From the NCBI GenBank assembly GCA_036677445.1, contig JAVBWI010000027.1, positions 1-64,000 of the forward strand: a DNA stretch of 64,000 nt. The letters are read 5' to 3'. The position numbers and the translations under genes were made by a program. Within the stretch, counting starts at the first letter, position 1. Each line of letters begins with the position of its first letter. Shown here piece after piece: positions 44,638 to 53,197 of this stretch. Origin of the DNA: JAVBWI01 sp036677445. Lineage in GTDB: Bacteria > Bacillota > Clostridia > Christensenellales > CAG-138. The notes beneath the pieces were generated by a model. The model saw only the letters and a program-made list of their open reading frames with translations, was not told the DNA's origin and ran no database searches.

Positions 44638-45305
44638 TCGCGCGCCTGGGATTGCGCATGCGTCAGCGGCGCCGCACAGGCGCACGCGGCGTATACGCGT
44701 GCCGCACCCGCGTTTTTAAGCGCCGCCGCGCATGCACATAGCGTGCTGCCGGTGGTCACGACGTCGTCCACCAAAAGCAGCGCGCGGCCGCGGGCCGCGG
44801 GCGACGCCCGAAAAGCGCCCCGGACATTGGAGGCGCGCATATGCGCAGGCAACTGTGCCTGCGAACAGGTATCCATGATACGCGTAAGCAAGCTCTCTTC
44901 TATCGGCACATCATATCTTTTGGCTAAAACGCGCGTGAGCAGCATGCTCTGATTATATCCGCGCGTTTTTTGCCTGCCGGCATACAGCGGCACGGGCAGG
45001 ATAGCATCGATGGTCCATTGGGCAGGCAGCCGCATGCAGGCGGCAAAACTGCGCGCCAGATACCGCGCATTGCCGTATTTGAAGCGGTGCATGGCGGCGT
45101 GCAGCGCCTCGCAGTACACAAGCCCCGCGTACAGGCCTGAAAGCCCCTGCGGCGGGTCCAGCAACCCCGCAGGATGAATGCGCGCCGCGCAGGCCGCGCA
45201 CAGGCCGTTTTCATCCACATGCGCCTGCCGGTCGCAGGCGAAGCAGGCCACATCCGGCGGATACAGCACGTCGAGCAAACGATCCCATACAACCCCGGCC
45301 TTCAT
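44634..45305 (-). CDS. comF: ComF-family phosphoribosyltransferase-like protein
   Basis: 223 residues. N-terminal zinc finger (CFACDRQAHVDENGLCAAC), the Phe-Lys-Tyr region MHRFKYGNARYLA, and a PRTase domain with ALLLVDDVVTTGSTL. ComF supports transformation and replication-restart related DNA handling in Firmicutes. The ATG overlaps the recD2 stop (ATGA), with GGAGAGG upstream, so the pair is co-expressed. Confidence 0.92.
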   Translation of the reverse strand: MKAGVVWDRLLDVLYPPDVACFACDRQAHVDENGLCAACAARIHPAGLLDPPQGLSGLYAGLVYCEALHAAMHRFKYGNARYLARSFAACMRLPAQWTIDAILPVPLYAGRQKTRGYNQSMLLTRVLAKRYDVPIEESLLTRIMDTCSQAQLPAHMRASNVRGAFRASPAARGRALLLVDDVVTTGSTLCACAAALKNAGAARVYAACACAAPLTHAQSQARD

Positions 45306-47530
45306 ACATCCCTCTCCTGCAGCATCAATGGCGCCAGCTCGCTCATGCGCACGCCCATCGCGCTGTAGCGCTTGCGCATGCGCTTGTTTTCCACCATTTG
45401 CAGCACGCTGTCCCACCGGCCGACGATGACGACCTGCGCGCGCGCGCGGGTGACGGCCGTATACAGGAGATTGCGGGTCATTAGCATGGGCGGCCCGGAA
45501 AACAGCGGCAGTACCACCACGGGGAACTCGCTGCCCTGGCTTTTGTGTATGGAAATGCAGTAGGCAAGCTCCAGCTCGTCCAGCTGATTGAAGGTGTAGC
45601 TGGCCATGCGCTCGTCGTCAAACAGCACGTCAAGCGATTGCTCCACCATATCCATACGGAAAATGGTGCCAAGGTCCCCGTTGTATACGCCCGTACCCAG
45701 CTCCGGCGCGCCGTCGTTTTTTGTCCGCGACCATTCCATGCGGTAATCGTTCTTGATCTGCATGATCTTGTCGCCTTCACGGAATACGGCGTCGCCATAC
45801 TCCCGCTCCGCCTTGTGGGGCGCGGGCGGATTGAGCGCGGCCTGCAGCCGCGCGTTGAGGTTTCTGACGCCCAGCGGCCCTTTCTTCGTAGGGGAAAGCA
45901 CCTGAATATCCTTTTGCGGGTCGCGTGTGAACAGCGCCGCATCCCCGCCGCTGTACAGCGCGATCACACGGGAAAGCGCCTGCTCCGTCGCCGGGCAGGA
46001 AAGGAAAGTAAAATCCGATTCCGGTTCGGGCATGGGCGGCTCGCCCGCGTTGATGCGGTGCGCGTTTTGCGCAATGCCGCTGCGGCCGGCCTGCCGGTAA
46101 ATTTCCGTCAGCCGTATCACGGGCAGCGCGCCGCTCTCTATGATATCGTGCAGCACCGTACCCGCGCCCACCGGCGGGAGCTGATCCGCGTCGCCCACCA
46201 TCACAAGGCGCGTACCGGCGGGCAGCGCGCGCAGCAGCGCGTACAGCAGCGGCAGGTCCACCATGCTCATCTCGTCCACGACGACCATATCGTAAAACAG
46301 CGGGTTGTCCTCGTTGCGCGCAAAGCGCGGCTGGCCTTCGCCACCGTATTCCAGCAGCCTGTGGATGGTGGCCGCCTCGAAGCCCGTCGCCTCCGTCATG
46401 CGCTTGGCGGCGCGGCCCGTGGGCGCGCACAGCGTAAAATCCAGCCCCAGCCGCGTCATAATGTGCAGGATAAATTGCAGTATCGTCGTCTTTCCTGTGC
46501 CGGGGCCGCCGGTGATGACCATTGCGCCCTCGCGCAAGGCACAAAGCACCGCCCTGCGCTGCTCGGACGCAAGCTCTATTAAAAGCTCCCGTTCCAGCGC
46601 CGCGAGCTCCCGCGGGAGGTCGATTGTCGCATCCTCCTCCGGCGCGTGCGCGAGCAGCAGCAGCCTTCTTGCGCAGTCCTTTTCCATATGGTGCAGCGCG
46701 GGCAGGTATACCGCGTCGGTCTCGCCCGCCATGGAATAATGCAGTGACCCGTCGAGTATGAGCGAATCGAGCGCCTCGTCGACCGGCTCCATTGCGGCGC
46801 CAAGCATCTCCGCAGCGCCCTGGAGCAGCGCTTCGCGCGGAAGGTAGGTATGCCCTTCCTGCCGCGCCCAAATGAGCATATAGCGCACCCCCGCGCGCAG
46901 CCTCCGCTGCGACTCCGGCTCAATGCCCATGTTCTGCGCGATCTTGTCCGCCGTTTTGAAGCCGATGCCCTCCACATCCTCCACCAGACTGTAGGGGTTT
47001 TCCTGCACGCGCAGCAGGCAGCCCGCGCCATAGAGCTGGTAGAGCTGCATCCCCTGCCTCACGGTAATGCCATAGCCTGAAAGCGTCATCATCACGTCGC
47101 GCATGGCGCGCTGTTCATAATAAGAGGCGGCAATGCCCGCCGCGCGCGCACGGCCGATGCCGGGAATTTCCTGCAGGCGCTCCGGCGCGTTTTCCAGGAC
47201 GTTGAGCGTGTCCAGCCCGAAATGCTGCAGGATATTCCTGGCCGTAGCCTCCCCTACGCCCTTGATGAGCCCGCTGCCCAAATAGCTTTGCAGCGCCGAG
47301 AGCGTGGCCGGCGCGACCGTTTTGCAGGAGTCCGCTTTAAACTGGCGGCCATAGCTTTTGTGCTCGACATAGCCGCCGATAAGCTCCACGCGCTCGCCGG
47401 GGCTCGGAAGCGGCAGCGCGCCCACGGCTGTGATCTCCTCGCCGGCATCGTCGACAAGCTCCAGCACCGTCCAGCCGTTTTCCGCGTTGCGATAAATGAT
47501 ACGCTTGACCTCGCCCATGAGCTGTTCCAT
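45302..47530 (-). CDS. recD2: RecD2-type ATP-dependent DNA helicase
   Basis: 742 residues. N-terminal OB-like domain, helix-hairpin-helix repeats (GIGRARAAGIA, VEGIGFKTADKIAQNMGIE), Walker A ITGGPGTGKTT at about 350, Walker B VVDEMSMVD, motif III GDADQLPPVG, and C-terminal motif VI region YTAVTRARAQVV. A 5'-3' helicase not associated with RecBC, involved in repair. The start with GGGGAGGA upstream is used; a longer frame lacks a ribosome-binding site. Confidence 0.95.
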   Translation of the reverse strand: MEQLMGEVKRIIYRNAENGWTVLELVDDAGEEITAVGALPLPSPGERVELIGGYVEHKSYGRQFKADSCKTVAPATLSALQSYLGSGLIKGVGEATARNILQHFGLDTLNVLENAPERLQEIPGIGRARAAGIAASYYEQRAMRDVMMTLSGYGITVRQGMQLYQLYGAGCLLRVQENPYSLVEDVEGIGFKTADKIAQNMGIEPESQRRLRAGVRYMLIWARQEGHTYLPREALLQGAAEMLGAAMEPVDEALDSLILDGSLHYSMAGETDAVYLPALHHMEKDCARRLLLLAHAPEEDATIDLPRELAALERELLIELASEQRRAVLCALREGAMVITGGPGTGKTTILQFILHIMTRLGLDFTLCAPTGRAAKRMTEATGFEAATIHRLLEYGGEGQPRFARNEDNPLFYDMVVVDEMSMVDLPLLYALLRALPAGTRLVMVGDADQLPPVGAGTVLHDIIESGALPVIRLTEIYRQAGRSGIAQNAHRINAGEPPMPEPESDFTFLSCPATEQALSRVIALYSGGDAALFTRDPQKDIQVLSPTKKGPLGVRNLNARLQAALNPPAPHKAEREYGDAVFREGDKIMQIKNDYRMEWSRTKNDGAPELGTGVYNGDLGTIFRMDMVEQSLDVLFDDERMASYTFNQLDELELAYCISIHKSQGSEFPVVVLPLFSGPPMLMTRNLLYTAVTRARAQVVIVGRWDSVLQMVENKRMRKRYSAMGVRMSELAPLMLQERDV

Positions 47531-47835
47531 GATTCCTCCCCGCATTTGCTCCTTGCGCAGGACTTTTTGCCCGCTCTGCATACTCCATTTTATTATAAAG
47601 GCTTTGTAGAGCGATTGCCAGTTTTGCAAAAAGTCCGGCCGCCTATAAAAAGCGTCACATCAACAAAAGTTTAAGCATTTGGGAAGCGGTTTTCAGCTGA
47701 TAAATGCCGGGCGGCACTGCAAAAGGTTTATATCGCATTTATCCAAATTTTACGCCGCATGGCGGGTTTTAGAGGGCGTAGCATATGTGTTTTCGGGTAA
47801 CATAGAAAGCAGAATGATTTGTATGTCAGGAGTGT
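47531..47835. other. Divergent spacer recD2 / membrane-protein gene
   Basis: On the minus strand TATAAT at 47592-47597 is a likely recD2 -10 with a poor -35 (TGGCAA at 17 bases). No gene seen; plus-strand frames here have no ribosome-binding site. Confidence 0.4.
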
Positions 47836-48459
47836 ATGCGTTTGCGGCTTGGAATCGTATTGTTGTGGTGTCTGTTTTTACTGTGTATTACGCGTACCGC
47901 GCAGCGCCCCTTGGCGGCGCTGTCGCTGCGCGATTCTTCCTGGGCGGCGCTGTCGCTGCTCTTATTATGCGCGAACGCTTTCGTGTTTCGCCCTGTCACC
48001 GAATTTGCGCTTAACCCCGCCGCGTTGATATTGTGCATCGCGACCGGTGCGGCCGCATCCAGGAACTGCAAAGGCATGCGCGTGATGCAGGCGATCGCCT
48101 GCGCCGTGCCCGCCTCGCTGTGCATGCTTGCGCTTTCGCGGCTGCAAACCGCCGGCGTCATCGCGCTGCCCGAACCGGGGCTGTTTTTGGCGCTTGCCGG
48201 TCTGCTGTTTTTGCTGCCGCTGCGCGAGGCGCCTGCCGCCGCGCTGTTTGGTATGTCGGTCGCGCCAATATTGTTGGGCTTCTGGAACGCGGGTCTGGAT
48301 TTGTACTCCTTTGGCTATACGGTGATGGATATCGGCTTGGATCTCGCGTTTGACGCGCAGGTCGCCGGATTATTTTTAGCAGGTATGCTGTTTTCGCTGC
48401 TCGCTTACCGGAAACGGCCCGCCGAACATATGCCCCAAAATTCGCGCGCGACTCCCTGA
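47836..48459 (+). CDS. Unrecognised integral membrane protein
   Basis: 207 residues, Leu/Ala-rich, about six hydrophobic segments: LGIVLLWCLFLLCI at the start, then near 35-50, 60-75, 85-100, 112-130 and 175-195. It ends in a basic cytoplasmic tail (YRKRPAEHMPQNSRATP). I recognise no family motif. TCAGGAG precedes the ATG and several stem-loops follow the stop, so it appears to be a real single-gene unit. A role cannot be assigned from neighbours (recD2 divergent, sigma-factor pair convergent). Confidence 0.7.
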   Translation: MRLRLGIVLLWCLFLLCITRTAQRPLAALSLRDSSWAALSLLLLCANAFVFRPVTEFALNPAALILCIATGAAASRNCKGMRVMQAIACAVPASLCMLALSRLQTAGVIALPEPGLFLALAGLLFLLPLREAPAAALFGMSVAPILLGFWNAGLDLYSFGYTVMDIGLDLAFDAQVAGLFLAGMLFSLLAYRKRPAEHMPQNSRATP

Positions 48460-48592
48460 GGCGTCACTTTACAAACCCTCCATGAGAGTTGTGGGGGCGT
48501 AGAATACCCCCACGTTTAATCCAATTTGCCGCCATGAGCGGCATTTTAACCAACAGAAAACCCATCGACCAAGTCCGCAGGACTTTGTCGAT

Positions 48593-48625
48593 GGCCTGAA
48601 GCGGGCGCCTATGACGCCCGCTCTT
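48593..48625. terminator. Terminator cluster between convergent genes
   Basis: AGCGGGCG/CGCCCGCT stem followed by CTTTT, preceded by three more stems (GTGGGGG/CCCCCAC at 48492-48514, GCCGC/GCGGC followed by ATTTT near 48530-48547, and CCATCGAC...GTCGATGG at 48564-48596). Together they isolate the two converging units. Confidence 0.6.
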
Positions 48626-48641
48626 TTATATATGCCAATGC

Positions 48642-49157
48642 TTATTCCGCGGGTTCCGGGGGAAAATTGTTATAGATTCGCACGGCGTATACATTGCCGC
48701 TGGAAATATCGTCCTCCGTGTAGCCGGAAACGGCGTTGCCAACTTCAAACTCATCGCTCACCAGCTGCTCCTCCATGGGCAGCGCGTTTGGGCCGGGAAT
48801 GCCGTACAGGGTATCCGCATCCACAGCGACCCATAGATCGCCTATGCGGAACGACTGCCCGCCGGGCGCGACCTCGTCGATGATCCCGTCGATGTTGACG
48901 ATGCCCTTCGCGGCGACGGCGGGCGGCTGTGTGCTTTGCCCCGGAGCGATTCCACCCCGGTTCATGGAGAATATGCCGACCGCCAGCAGCAGGCAGGCGG
49001 CGATGCCGCCGCAGATTGCGGTTATTTTCTTTCTGTTCATAAAATGTATTTCCTTCTTTCTTCGTTGTTGGTCCAAGAGCGCCAGCGTCCTTTTTTCAAA
49101 ATCGGCGCCGGGCCGCACATGGTCGAATGCCGTTTTATACTGTTGTTCATCGCTCAT
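48642..49157 (-). CDS. Membrane protein paired with ECF sigma factor (putative anti-sigma)
   Basis: 171 residues: about 45 cytoplasmic residues, one membrane helix (ITAICGGIAACLLLAVGIF) and an outer domain (IVNIDGIIDEVAPGGQSFRIGDLWVAV) of unknown type. No zinc-binding HxxxCxxC is present, so it is not a ZAS-type anti-sigma. It starts inside the last codons of the sigma gene, which is the usual arrangement for a cognate regulator. Function as anti-sigma is inference from context and topology. Confidence 0.65.
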   Translation of the reverse strand: MSDEQQYKTAFDHVRPGADFEKRTLALLDQQRRKKEIHFMNRKKITAICGGIAACLLLAVGIFSMNRGGIAPGQSTQPPAVAAKGIVNIDGIIDEVAPGGQSFRIGDLWVAVDADTLYGIPGPNALPMEEQLVSDEFEVGNAVSGYTEDDISSGNVYAVRIYNNFPPEPAE

Positions 49158-49644
49158 TACCGAATCCTCCTATCTGGTCTTTGAGTATGCTGCGCCCCCG
49201 CGCAAGCCAGGACCCAACGGTGGATGGGTTGGCATGCAGGATCTGCGCGATTTCGGATATGGAGTATCCTTCGTAATAATGCAGGTGGACGGGCAGTCGA
49301 TATTTTCTGTCCAGCTGCAGCACCGCGTTGAGCAGCGTAAAATCCTGCTGCGGCATGCCCGCAAGGTCCTCCGTCAGGGGAACGGTGTCCGAAAACCAGC
49401 GTGATTTTAACTGATCCTTGCATCGGTTGATCGTAGCGCGGATCAGCCATGCCTTCTCGTGCGCGGCGTCATGGAATAGGGGCGCCCTGCGCAGGTAGGC
49501 TAAGAATACCTCCTGTACGGCGTCCTCGGCGTCAGCAGTGTTCTTCATATAGGTGAAGGCGACCTTAAACAGGCTTTGGGAGTAAGCCGCCACTGCATTG
49601 CGGATGTTTTCATTGAGCTCGGATGAAACATACACGCCGTTCAT
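49147..49644 (-). CDS. ECF RNA polymerase sigma factor
   Basis: 165 residues with sigma2 (LFKVAFTYMKNTADAEDAVQEVFLAYLRR) and sigma4 (LPVHLHYYEGYSISEIAQILHANPSTVGSWLARGR) regions. The most likely start is an ATG that overlaps the end of GAGGAGGTG, unusually close; a GTG nine bases later is an alternative. Overlaps the downstream membrane-protein gene by eleven bases, implying coupled expression and control by it. Presumably responds to envelope stress. Confidence 0.88.
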   Translation of the reverse strand: MNGVYVSSELNENIRNAVAAYSQSLFKVAFTYMKNTADAEDAVQEVFLAYLRRAPLFHDAAHEKAWLIRATINRCKDQLKSRWFSDTVPLTEDLAGMPQQDFTLLNAVLQLDRKYRLPVHLHYYEGYSISEIAQILHANPSTVGSWLARGRSILKDQIGGFGNER

Positions 49645-49879
49645 CACCTCCTCACCAATAACACGATTAAGACTCCCCGTATTTCGCATGGAAATAAAAT
49701 ATATTCTTCCGGTATGCGGCAACCCCATACGGATATTGGCGGCACGGCATAATTATATTATAAACGTCAACCCGGCGCGGTTTATGCGCAAGGCCGCCGC
49801 ATGCGCAAAAAAAGATGGCGCCGCCGTTTGAGGCATTGCCATCCCAATCTTTTCGCTAACCGTCCCGGGGGTGAATCTT

Positions 49880-49898
49880 CCCGAACATGCCGTTCGGG
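49880..49898 (-). terminator. Weak stem-loop after rpsR
   Basis: CCCGAAC/GTTCGGG with a 5-base loop right after the operon; no clear T tract. Confidence 0.35.
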
Positions 49899-49911
49899 CA
49901 TTCATTTGGAA

Positions 49912-50157
49912 TTAATCTGAAACGTAGGGCAGAAGGGCAACGATACGGGCCCGCTTGATCGCGATAGCCAGCTCGCGCTGATGCTTCGCGCACACGCCGG
50001 ACATCCGGCGAGGCATGATCTTGCCGCGCTCGGTGATGCACTTGCGCAGGCGTGCGGTATCCTTATAGTCGATATGCTCCATCTTATCCACGCAGAACTG
50101 ACAGACCTTGCGCCTGCCCTTGCGTCCGCCGCGGGGACGCGCTTTACGTTCTTCCAT
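49912..50157 (-). CDS. rpsR: 30S ribosomal protein S18
   Basis: 81 residues, basic N-terminus (RKARPRGGRKGRRK), a CQFC motif, then DYKDTARLRKCITERGKIMPRR and VCAKHQRELAIAIKRARIVALLPY, unmistakable S18. The two extra Cys (RKCIT, GVCAK) suggest the zinc-binding (C+) form. Third gene of the conserved rpsF-ssb-rpsR operon. Confidence 0.98.
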   Translation of the reverse strand: MEERKARPRGGRKGRRKVCQFCVDKMEHIDYKDTARLRKCITERGKIMPRRMSGVCAKHQRELAIAIKRARIVALLPYVSD

Positions 50158-50226
50158 GGGGTATTCCTCCTATTCTTGAGTCCTTGGGTGACGTGAACCC
50201 AACCGCAATTTGCGGCTGGCATCCAC

Positions 50227-50658
50227 TCAGAAGGGAAGCTCGTCCTCCCTGATATTTTCGAAACCGGTAAGATCCTGCATGGAGGATGCGGCCTTTTGTC
50301 CGCCGCCCGCGGTATAGGCGGGCGCGCCGCCTTCCTGCTGGCCCTTGGGCGTGAGGAATTCGACCTCGTCCGCCGAAATATCCAGCGAGACGCGGGTAGC
50401 GCCATCCTTGGCTTCGTAAGTACGGGCCTGCAACTCGCCCACGACGGCCACTTTGCGGCCTTTGGCCAAAAATTTCTGGCAAGTCTCGCCGAGCTGCCGC
50501 CACGCATTGACGCGGAAATAATCCGTCTGCCGCTCGCCGCCCTGCGACGCAAAGCGGCGTGTTACCGCAACAGAGAAGGAGCACACGGAAACGCCGCCCG
50601 TAGTGGTGCGGGTCTCCGGGTCGTGCGTGAGGTTGCCGATAATGAAAATCTTATTCAT
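50227..50658 (-). CDS. ssb: Single-stranded DNA-binding protein
   Basis: 143 residues. OB-fold begins MNKIFIIGNLTHDPETR, with VAVTRRFAS and YFRVNAWRQLGETC, and ends with the acidic partner-binding tip EDELPF. The linker is short (about 35 residues). Middle gene of the operon, downstream of rpsF by 65 bases. Forms tetramers coating single-stranded DNA in replication and repair. Confidence 0.97.
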   Translation of the reverse strand: MNKIFIIGNLTHDPETRTTTGGVSVCSFSVAVTRRFASQGGERQTDYFRVNAWRQLGETCQKFLAKGRKVAVVGELQARTYEAKDGATRVSLDISADEVEFLTPKGQQEGGAPAYTAGGGQKAASSMQDLTGFENIREDELPF

Positions 50659-50723
50659 GCTTCCACCTTCCTTTGTGGCTTTCGCTTCGCATGCAAATTT
50701 GCTTCCCGGCCGTCTAAAGGCGT

Positions 50724-51011
50724 TTACGCCTCTTTGCTGGTTACCATGTAGCGCAGTATGCTTTCGTCGTTCTTAAAGTTACGCTCGAGCTCTTTGGGGA
50801 ACTCCGGCGCGCTGTTGAACGTCATCAGTACATAATAGCCTTCGGTTTTGTAATCGATTGGATAAGCCAGGCGGGTCTTGCCCCATTCGTCGAGCTTCAC
50901 TACTTCGCCGCCGTTGGTCGCCAAGATGTCGGAGTACTTCTGGATGCAGGCTTTTGTCGCCTCTTCCTCAAGTTCCGGCGTGATGATATAGAGCACTTCG
51001 TATGCGTTCAC
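50724..51011 (-). CDS. rpsF: 30S ribosomal protein S6
   Basis: 95 residues starting at a GTG (then NAYEVLYIITPELEEE). AAGGAGGTGAT lies eight bases before this GTG, so the first few codons of the longer frame are leader. Core features LDEWGKTRLAYPIDYKTEGYYV fit S6. First gene of the operon, with a structured leader. Confidence 0.97.
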   Translation of the reverse strand: MNAYEVLYIITPELEEEATKACIQKYSDILATNGGEVVKLDEWGKTRLAYPIDYKTEGYYVLMTFNSAPEFPKELERNFKNDESILRYMVTSKEA

Positions 51012-51039
51012 GCATATCACCTCCTTATGGTCTAAAGTG

Positions 51040-51061
51040 GCCCGGCATCCTTGTGCCGGGC
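51040..51061 (-). ncRNA. rpsF leader hairpin, candidate S6:S18 binding site
   Basis: GCCCGGC/GCCGGGC stem with loop ACAAGGAT lies between promoter and rpsF ribosome-binding site. Firmicutes rpsF leaders are known to bind the S6:S18 complex for feedback; position and the CCGGC/GGAT context agree, but I cannot confirm the full motif. Confidence 0.4.
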
Positions 51062-51083
51062 AAGAAGGACGTTAGCAACAGGT

Positions 51084-51112
51084 ATTGTAACACAGTATTG
51101 CGCGGCATGCAA
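51084..51112 (-). promoter_or_regulatory. Promoter of rpsF-ssb-rpsR
   Basis: Minus strand: -35 TTGCAT, 17-base spacer, -10 TACAAT. Confidence 0.6.
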
Positions 51113-51161
51113 GAAAAACCACGGGAAAAGGGCGTGTTTTTCTTGATTTTGCAATTATTTG

Positions 51162-51190
51162 TTTACTTTCGCCCTGTTGGTCGGTATACT
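51162..51190 (+). promoter_or_regulatory. Predicted promoter of the GGDEF/EAL-like gene
   Basis: -35 TTTACT, 17-base spacer, -10 TATACT, about 80 bases before the start. Confidence 0.45.
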
Positions 51191-51268
51191 CAACTTGTCA
51201 CGTTATGTCCTTTCAAGGGGCTTTGTACCGGATCATACATGGCCTTCTACAGGGATTGGGGGAGCATC

Positions 51269-53194
51269 ATGGATTGGAACTACATTCCAGAGATCATATC
51301 CATATGTGTTCTTGCGGTCATTCTGGTATTCCATCACAAAACCATTTATGTCCGAACACGCAGGGACAAGCTGTTTGTGCGCTGTATCTGGACGTCTATT
51401 ATCGCCATGCTCCTCAATATCCTCTCCCTGATTGCCATCATAGAGGCGAAGGAAGTTCCCTTTTGGCTGAACCTTTTGATCAACGACCTGTTTTTCAGCT
51501 TCTCGCCGCTCATTGTGGTCACGTTCGGGGAATATTGGCTTTACCTTGTATTCGAGGATACGCAGCAGCATGCGTATTACCGCTTCGGCAGGTATTATCT
51601 GTATGTGTTTGCCGCCCTGATGGTACTTGGGACCGTCGTCAACCATTTCACGCCCATACTGTACTATTTCGACGAGAACCTGCAATATCGGGCAGGAACG
51701 GCGGCCTTTGTGCCGGTCGTTCTTGTGTTAAGCTGCATCGGCGTGGCGGCGGCGGGGCTCATACTGAACAAAAACAACGTACAAAAATCCATACGCGGGG
51801 CGCTCTTTGCCGTACCGGCGGTCGTAGCTGCCATCATTCTTATTCAGCAGCTTTTGCCCGGCATGCAGCTGATAGGTACGGCGCTGATGATCGGCGTGCT
51901 GCTGATCTATTTGAGCTTTCACAGCAACTCCGTCGCTTATGACAAGCTGACGGACTGCCTCAACAAGGATTCCCTTTATCTTGCGCTGCGCCGTAACTAT
52001 CCGCTTGCGCCGCCCCGCGCGTTTCTTATGGTAACAATGAGCAACTATCCGGTGATACGAAACGAATATGGCCACCAGATGATGGACGAGCTTATAAGCG
52101 CCGTATCCACCTACCTGAAGCAGGTGTACGGTCCGTCGCACACGTACCGTATCGGGGAGGATACGTTTGTCTGCGCCATGCTGGAGCATGTGGGCATCCG
52201 CTGCATGGAAGAAACGTATTCGCACCTCAACGCCGACTGGCTTGTCGGCGGCGTGCTCTGCCGGGTGGACTGCGCCGTCGCCTGCTATGAGGTTCTCGAT
52301 ATCGGCATGCTGACGCCGGATATGCTTTCCTACCTGAAATATGCCATTTCCAAAGCCGAAAACGGCGGCAGCCACGGCGTAATTCCCTGCAACCCGGAGC
52401 TTATGGCGGAATACGAGCGGGAGAAGCAGATCGCGCTGCAATTGAAGGAAGCCATCAAGAACGGCGCGTTCTCGCTGTTCTTCGACCCCATCTGCAAAGT
52501 AAGCGACGAAAAGCTTTCCATCGTCGGCGCGGATTGCGGCATCGGCTTCCGGTTCGCAGAGGGCGGCTCCTTTTCCTATGAGCAGATACTGCCGGTGGCC
52601 GAGCGGTACAACCTGCTCAACCCCATCAACGAGCTGATACTCCAGCGTGCCTGCGCATTCCAGAGGCGGCTCAACACCATGGGCCTTGGGGATATTTTGC
52701 TGTTTTGCGAGATCACGCAGACGCAGCTGCGTTCTGAAAGCATCATCTCGAGGCTTCGCAATATCATAGAGGACGAGCACGCCGACCCCGACCGCATCAA
52801 GCTGCAGCTGGGCGGGCAAACCGTCTGCATCGGCCTTCGCGTACGTGAAAACCTTGAGCTGCTTTACCGGAGCGGCATCGGCGTGTGCCTGAAGGATACC
52901 GGGCGCAGCAACCTGGACGACCTTCTGACCACGCCCTTTGCCTATGTTAAGCTGGATGAAGCGGCGCTTTTCAGCATGGGGTTAAGCTCCCGGCTCAACG
53001 CGTTCTTCCGGCTGGCGCTGTCCTTCTTTTCGCAGTTTGGCACCACCGTTATCGCAAGGAATGTGATTTCCACCGAGCACATACTCTACCTTGAATCGCA
53101 CGGCATCGAGTACGTACAGGGCGCGGGCGTATCCGCGCCGCTGCTGGAGGCGGATTTTATCGTACGGCTCAAGGCAGAACGGGAAATGTATTAA
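51269..53194 (+). CDS. Membrane protein with degenerate GGDEF and EAL domains
   Basis: 641 residues. About seven membrane helices to residue 215 are followed by a GGDEF-fold domain whose active loop reads YRIGEDTFVC where an active cyclase has GG(D/E)EF. The C-terminal EAL-fold domain shows GADCGI instead of EALLR, and KLQLGG, KLDEA and IARNV in place of metal-binding residues. Both halves should be enzymatically dead and may bind cyclic dinucleotides or protein partners. A GGGGGAG site selects this ATG, since a longer frame begins in the opposite-strand rpsF. Repeat copy C follows the stop directly. Confidence 0.85.
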   Translation: MDWNYIPEIISICVLAVILVFHHKTIYVRTRRDKLFVRCIWTSIIAMLLNILSLIAIIEAKEVPFWLNLLINDLFFSFSPLIVVTFGEYWLYLVFEDTQQHAYYRFGRYYLYVFAALMVLGTVVNHFTPILYYFDENLQYRAGTAAFVPVVLVLSCIGVAAAGLILNKNNVQKSIRGALFAVPAVVAAIILIQQLLPGMQLIGTALMIGVLLIYLSFHSNSVAYDKLTDCLNKDSLYLALRRNYPLAPPRAFLMVTMSNYPVIRNEYGHQMMDELISAVSTYLKQVYGPSHTYRIGEDTFVCAMLEHVGIRCMEETYSHLNADWLVGGVLCRVDCAVACYEVLDIGMLTPDMLSYLKYAISKAENGGSHGVIPCNPELMAEYEREKQIALQLKEAIKNGAFSLFFDPICKVSDEKLSIVGADCGIGFRFAEGGSFSYEQILPVAERYNLLNPINELILQRACAFQRRLNTMGLGDILLFCEITQTQLRSESIISRLRNIIEDEHADPDRIKLQLGGQTVCIGLRVRENLELLYRSGIGVCLKDTGRSNLDDLLTTPFAYVKLDEAALFSMGLSSRLNAFFRLALSFFSQFGTTVIARNVISTEHILYLESHGIEYVQGAGVSAPLLEADFIVRLKAEREMY

Positions 53195-53197
53195 TGT

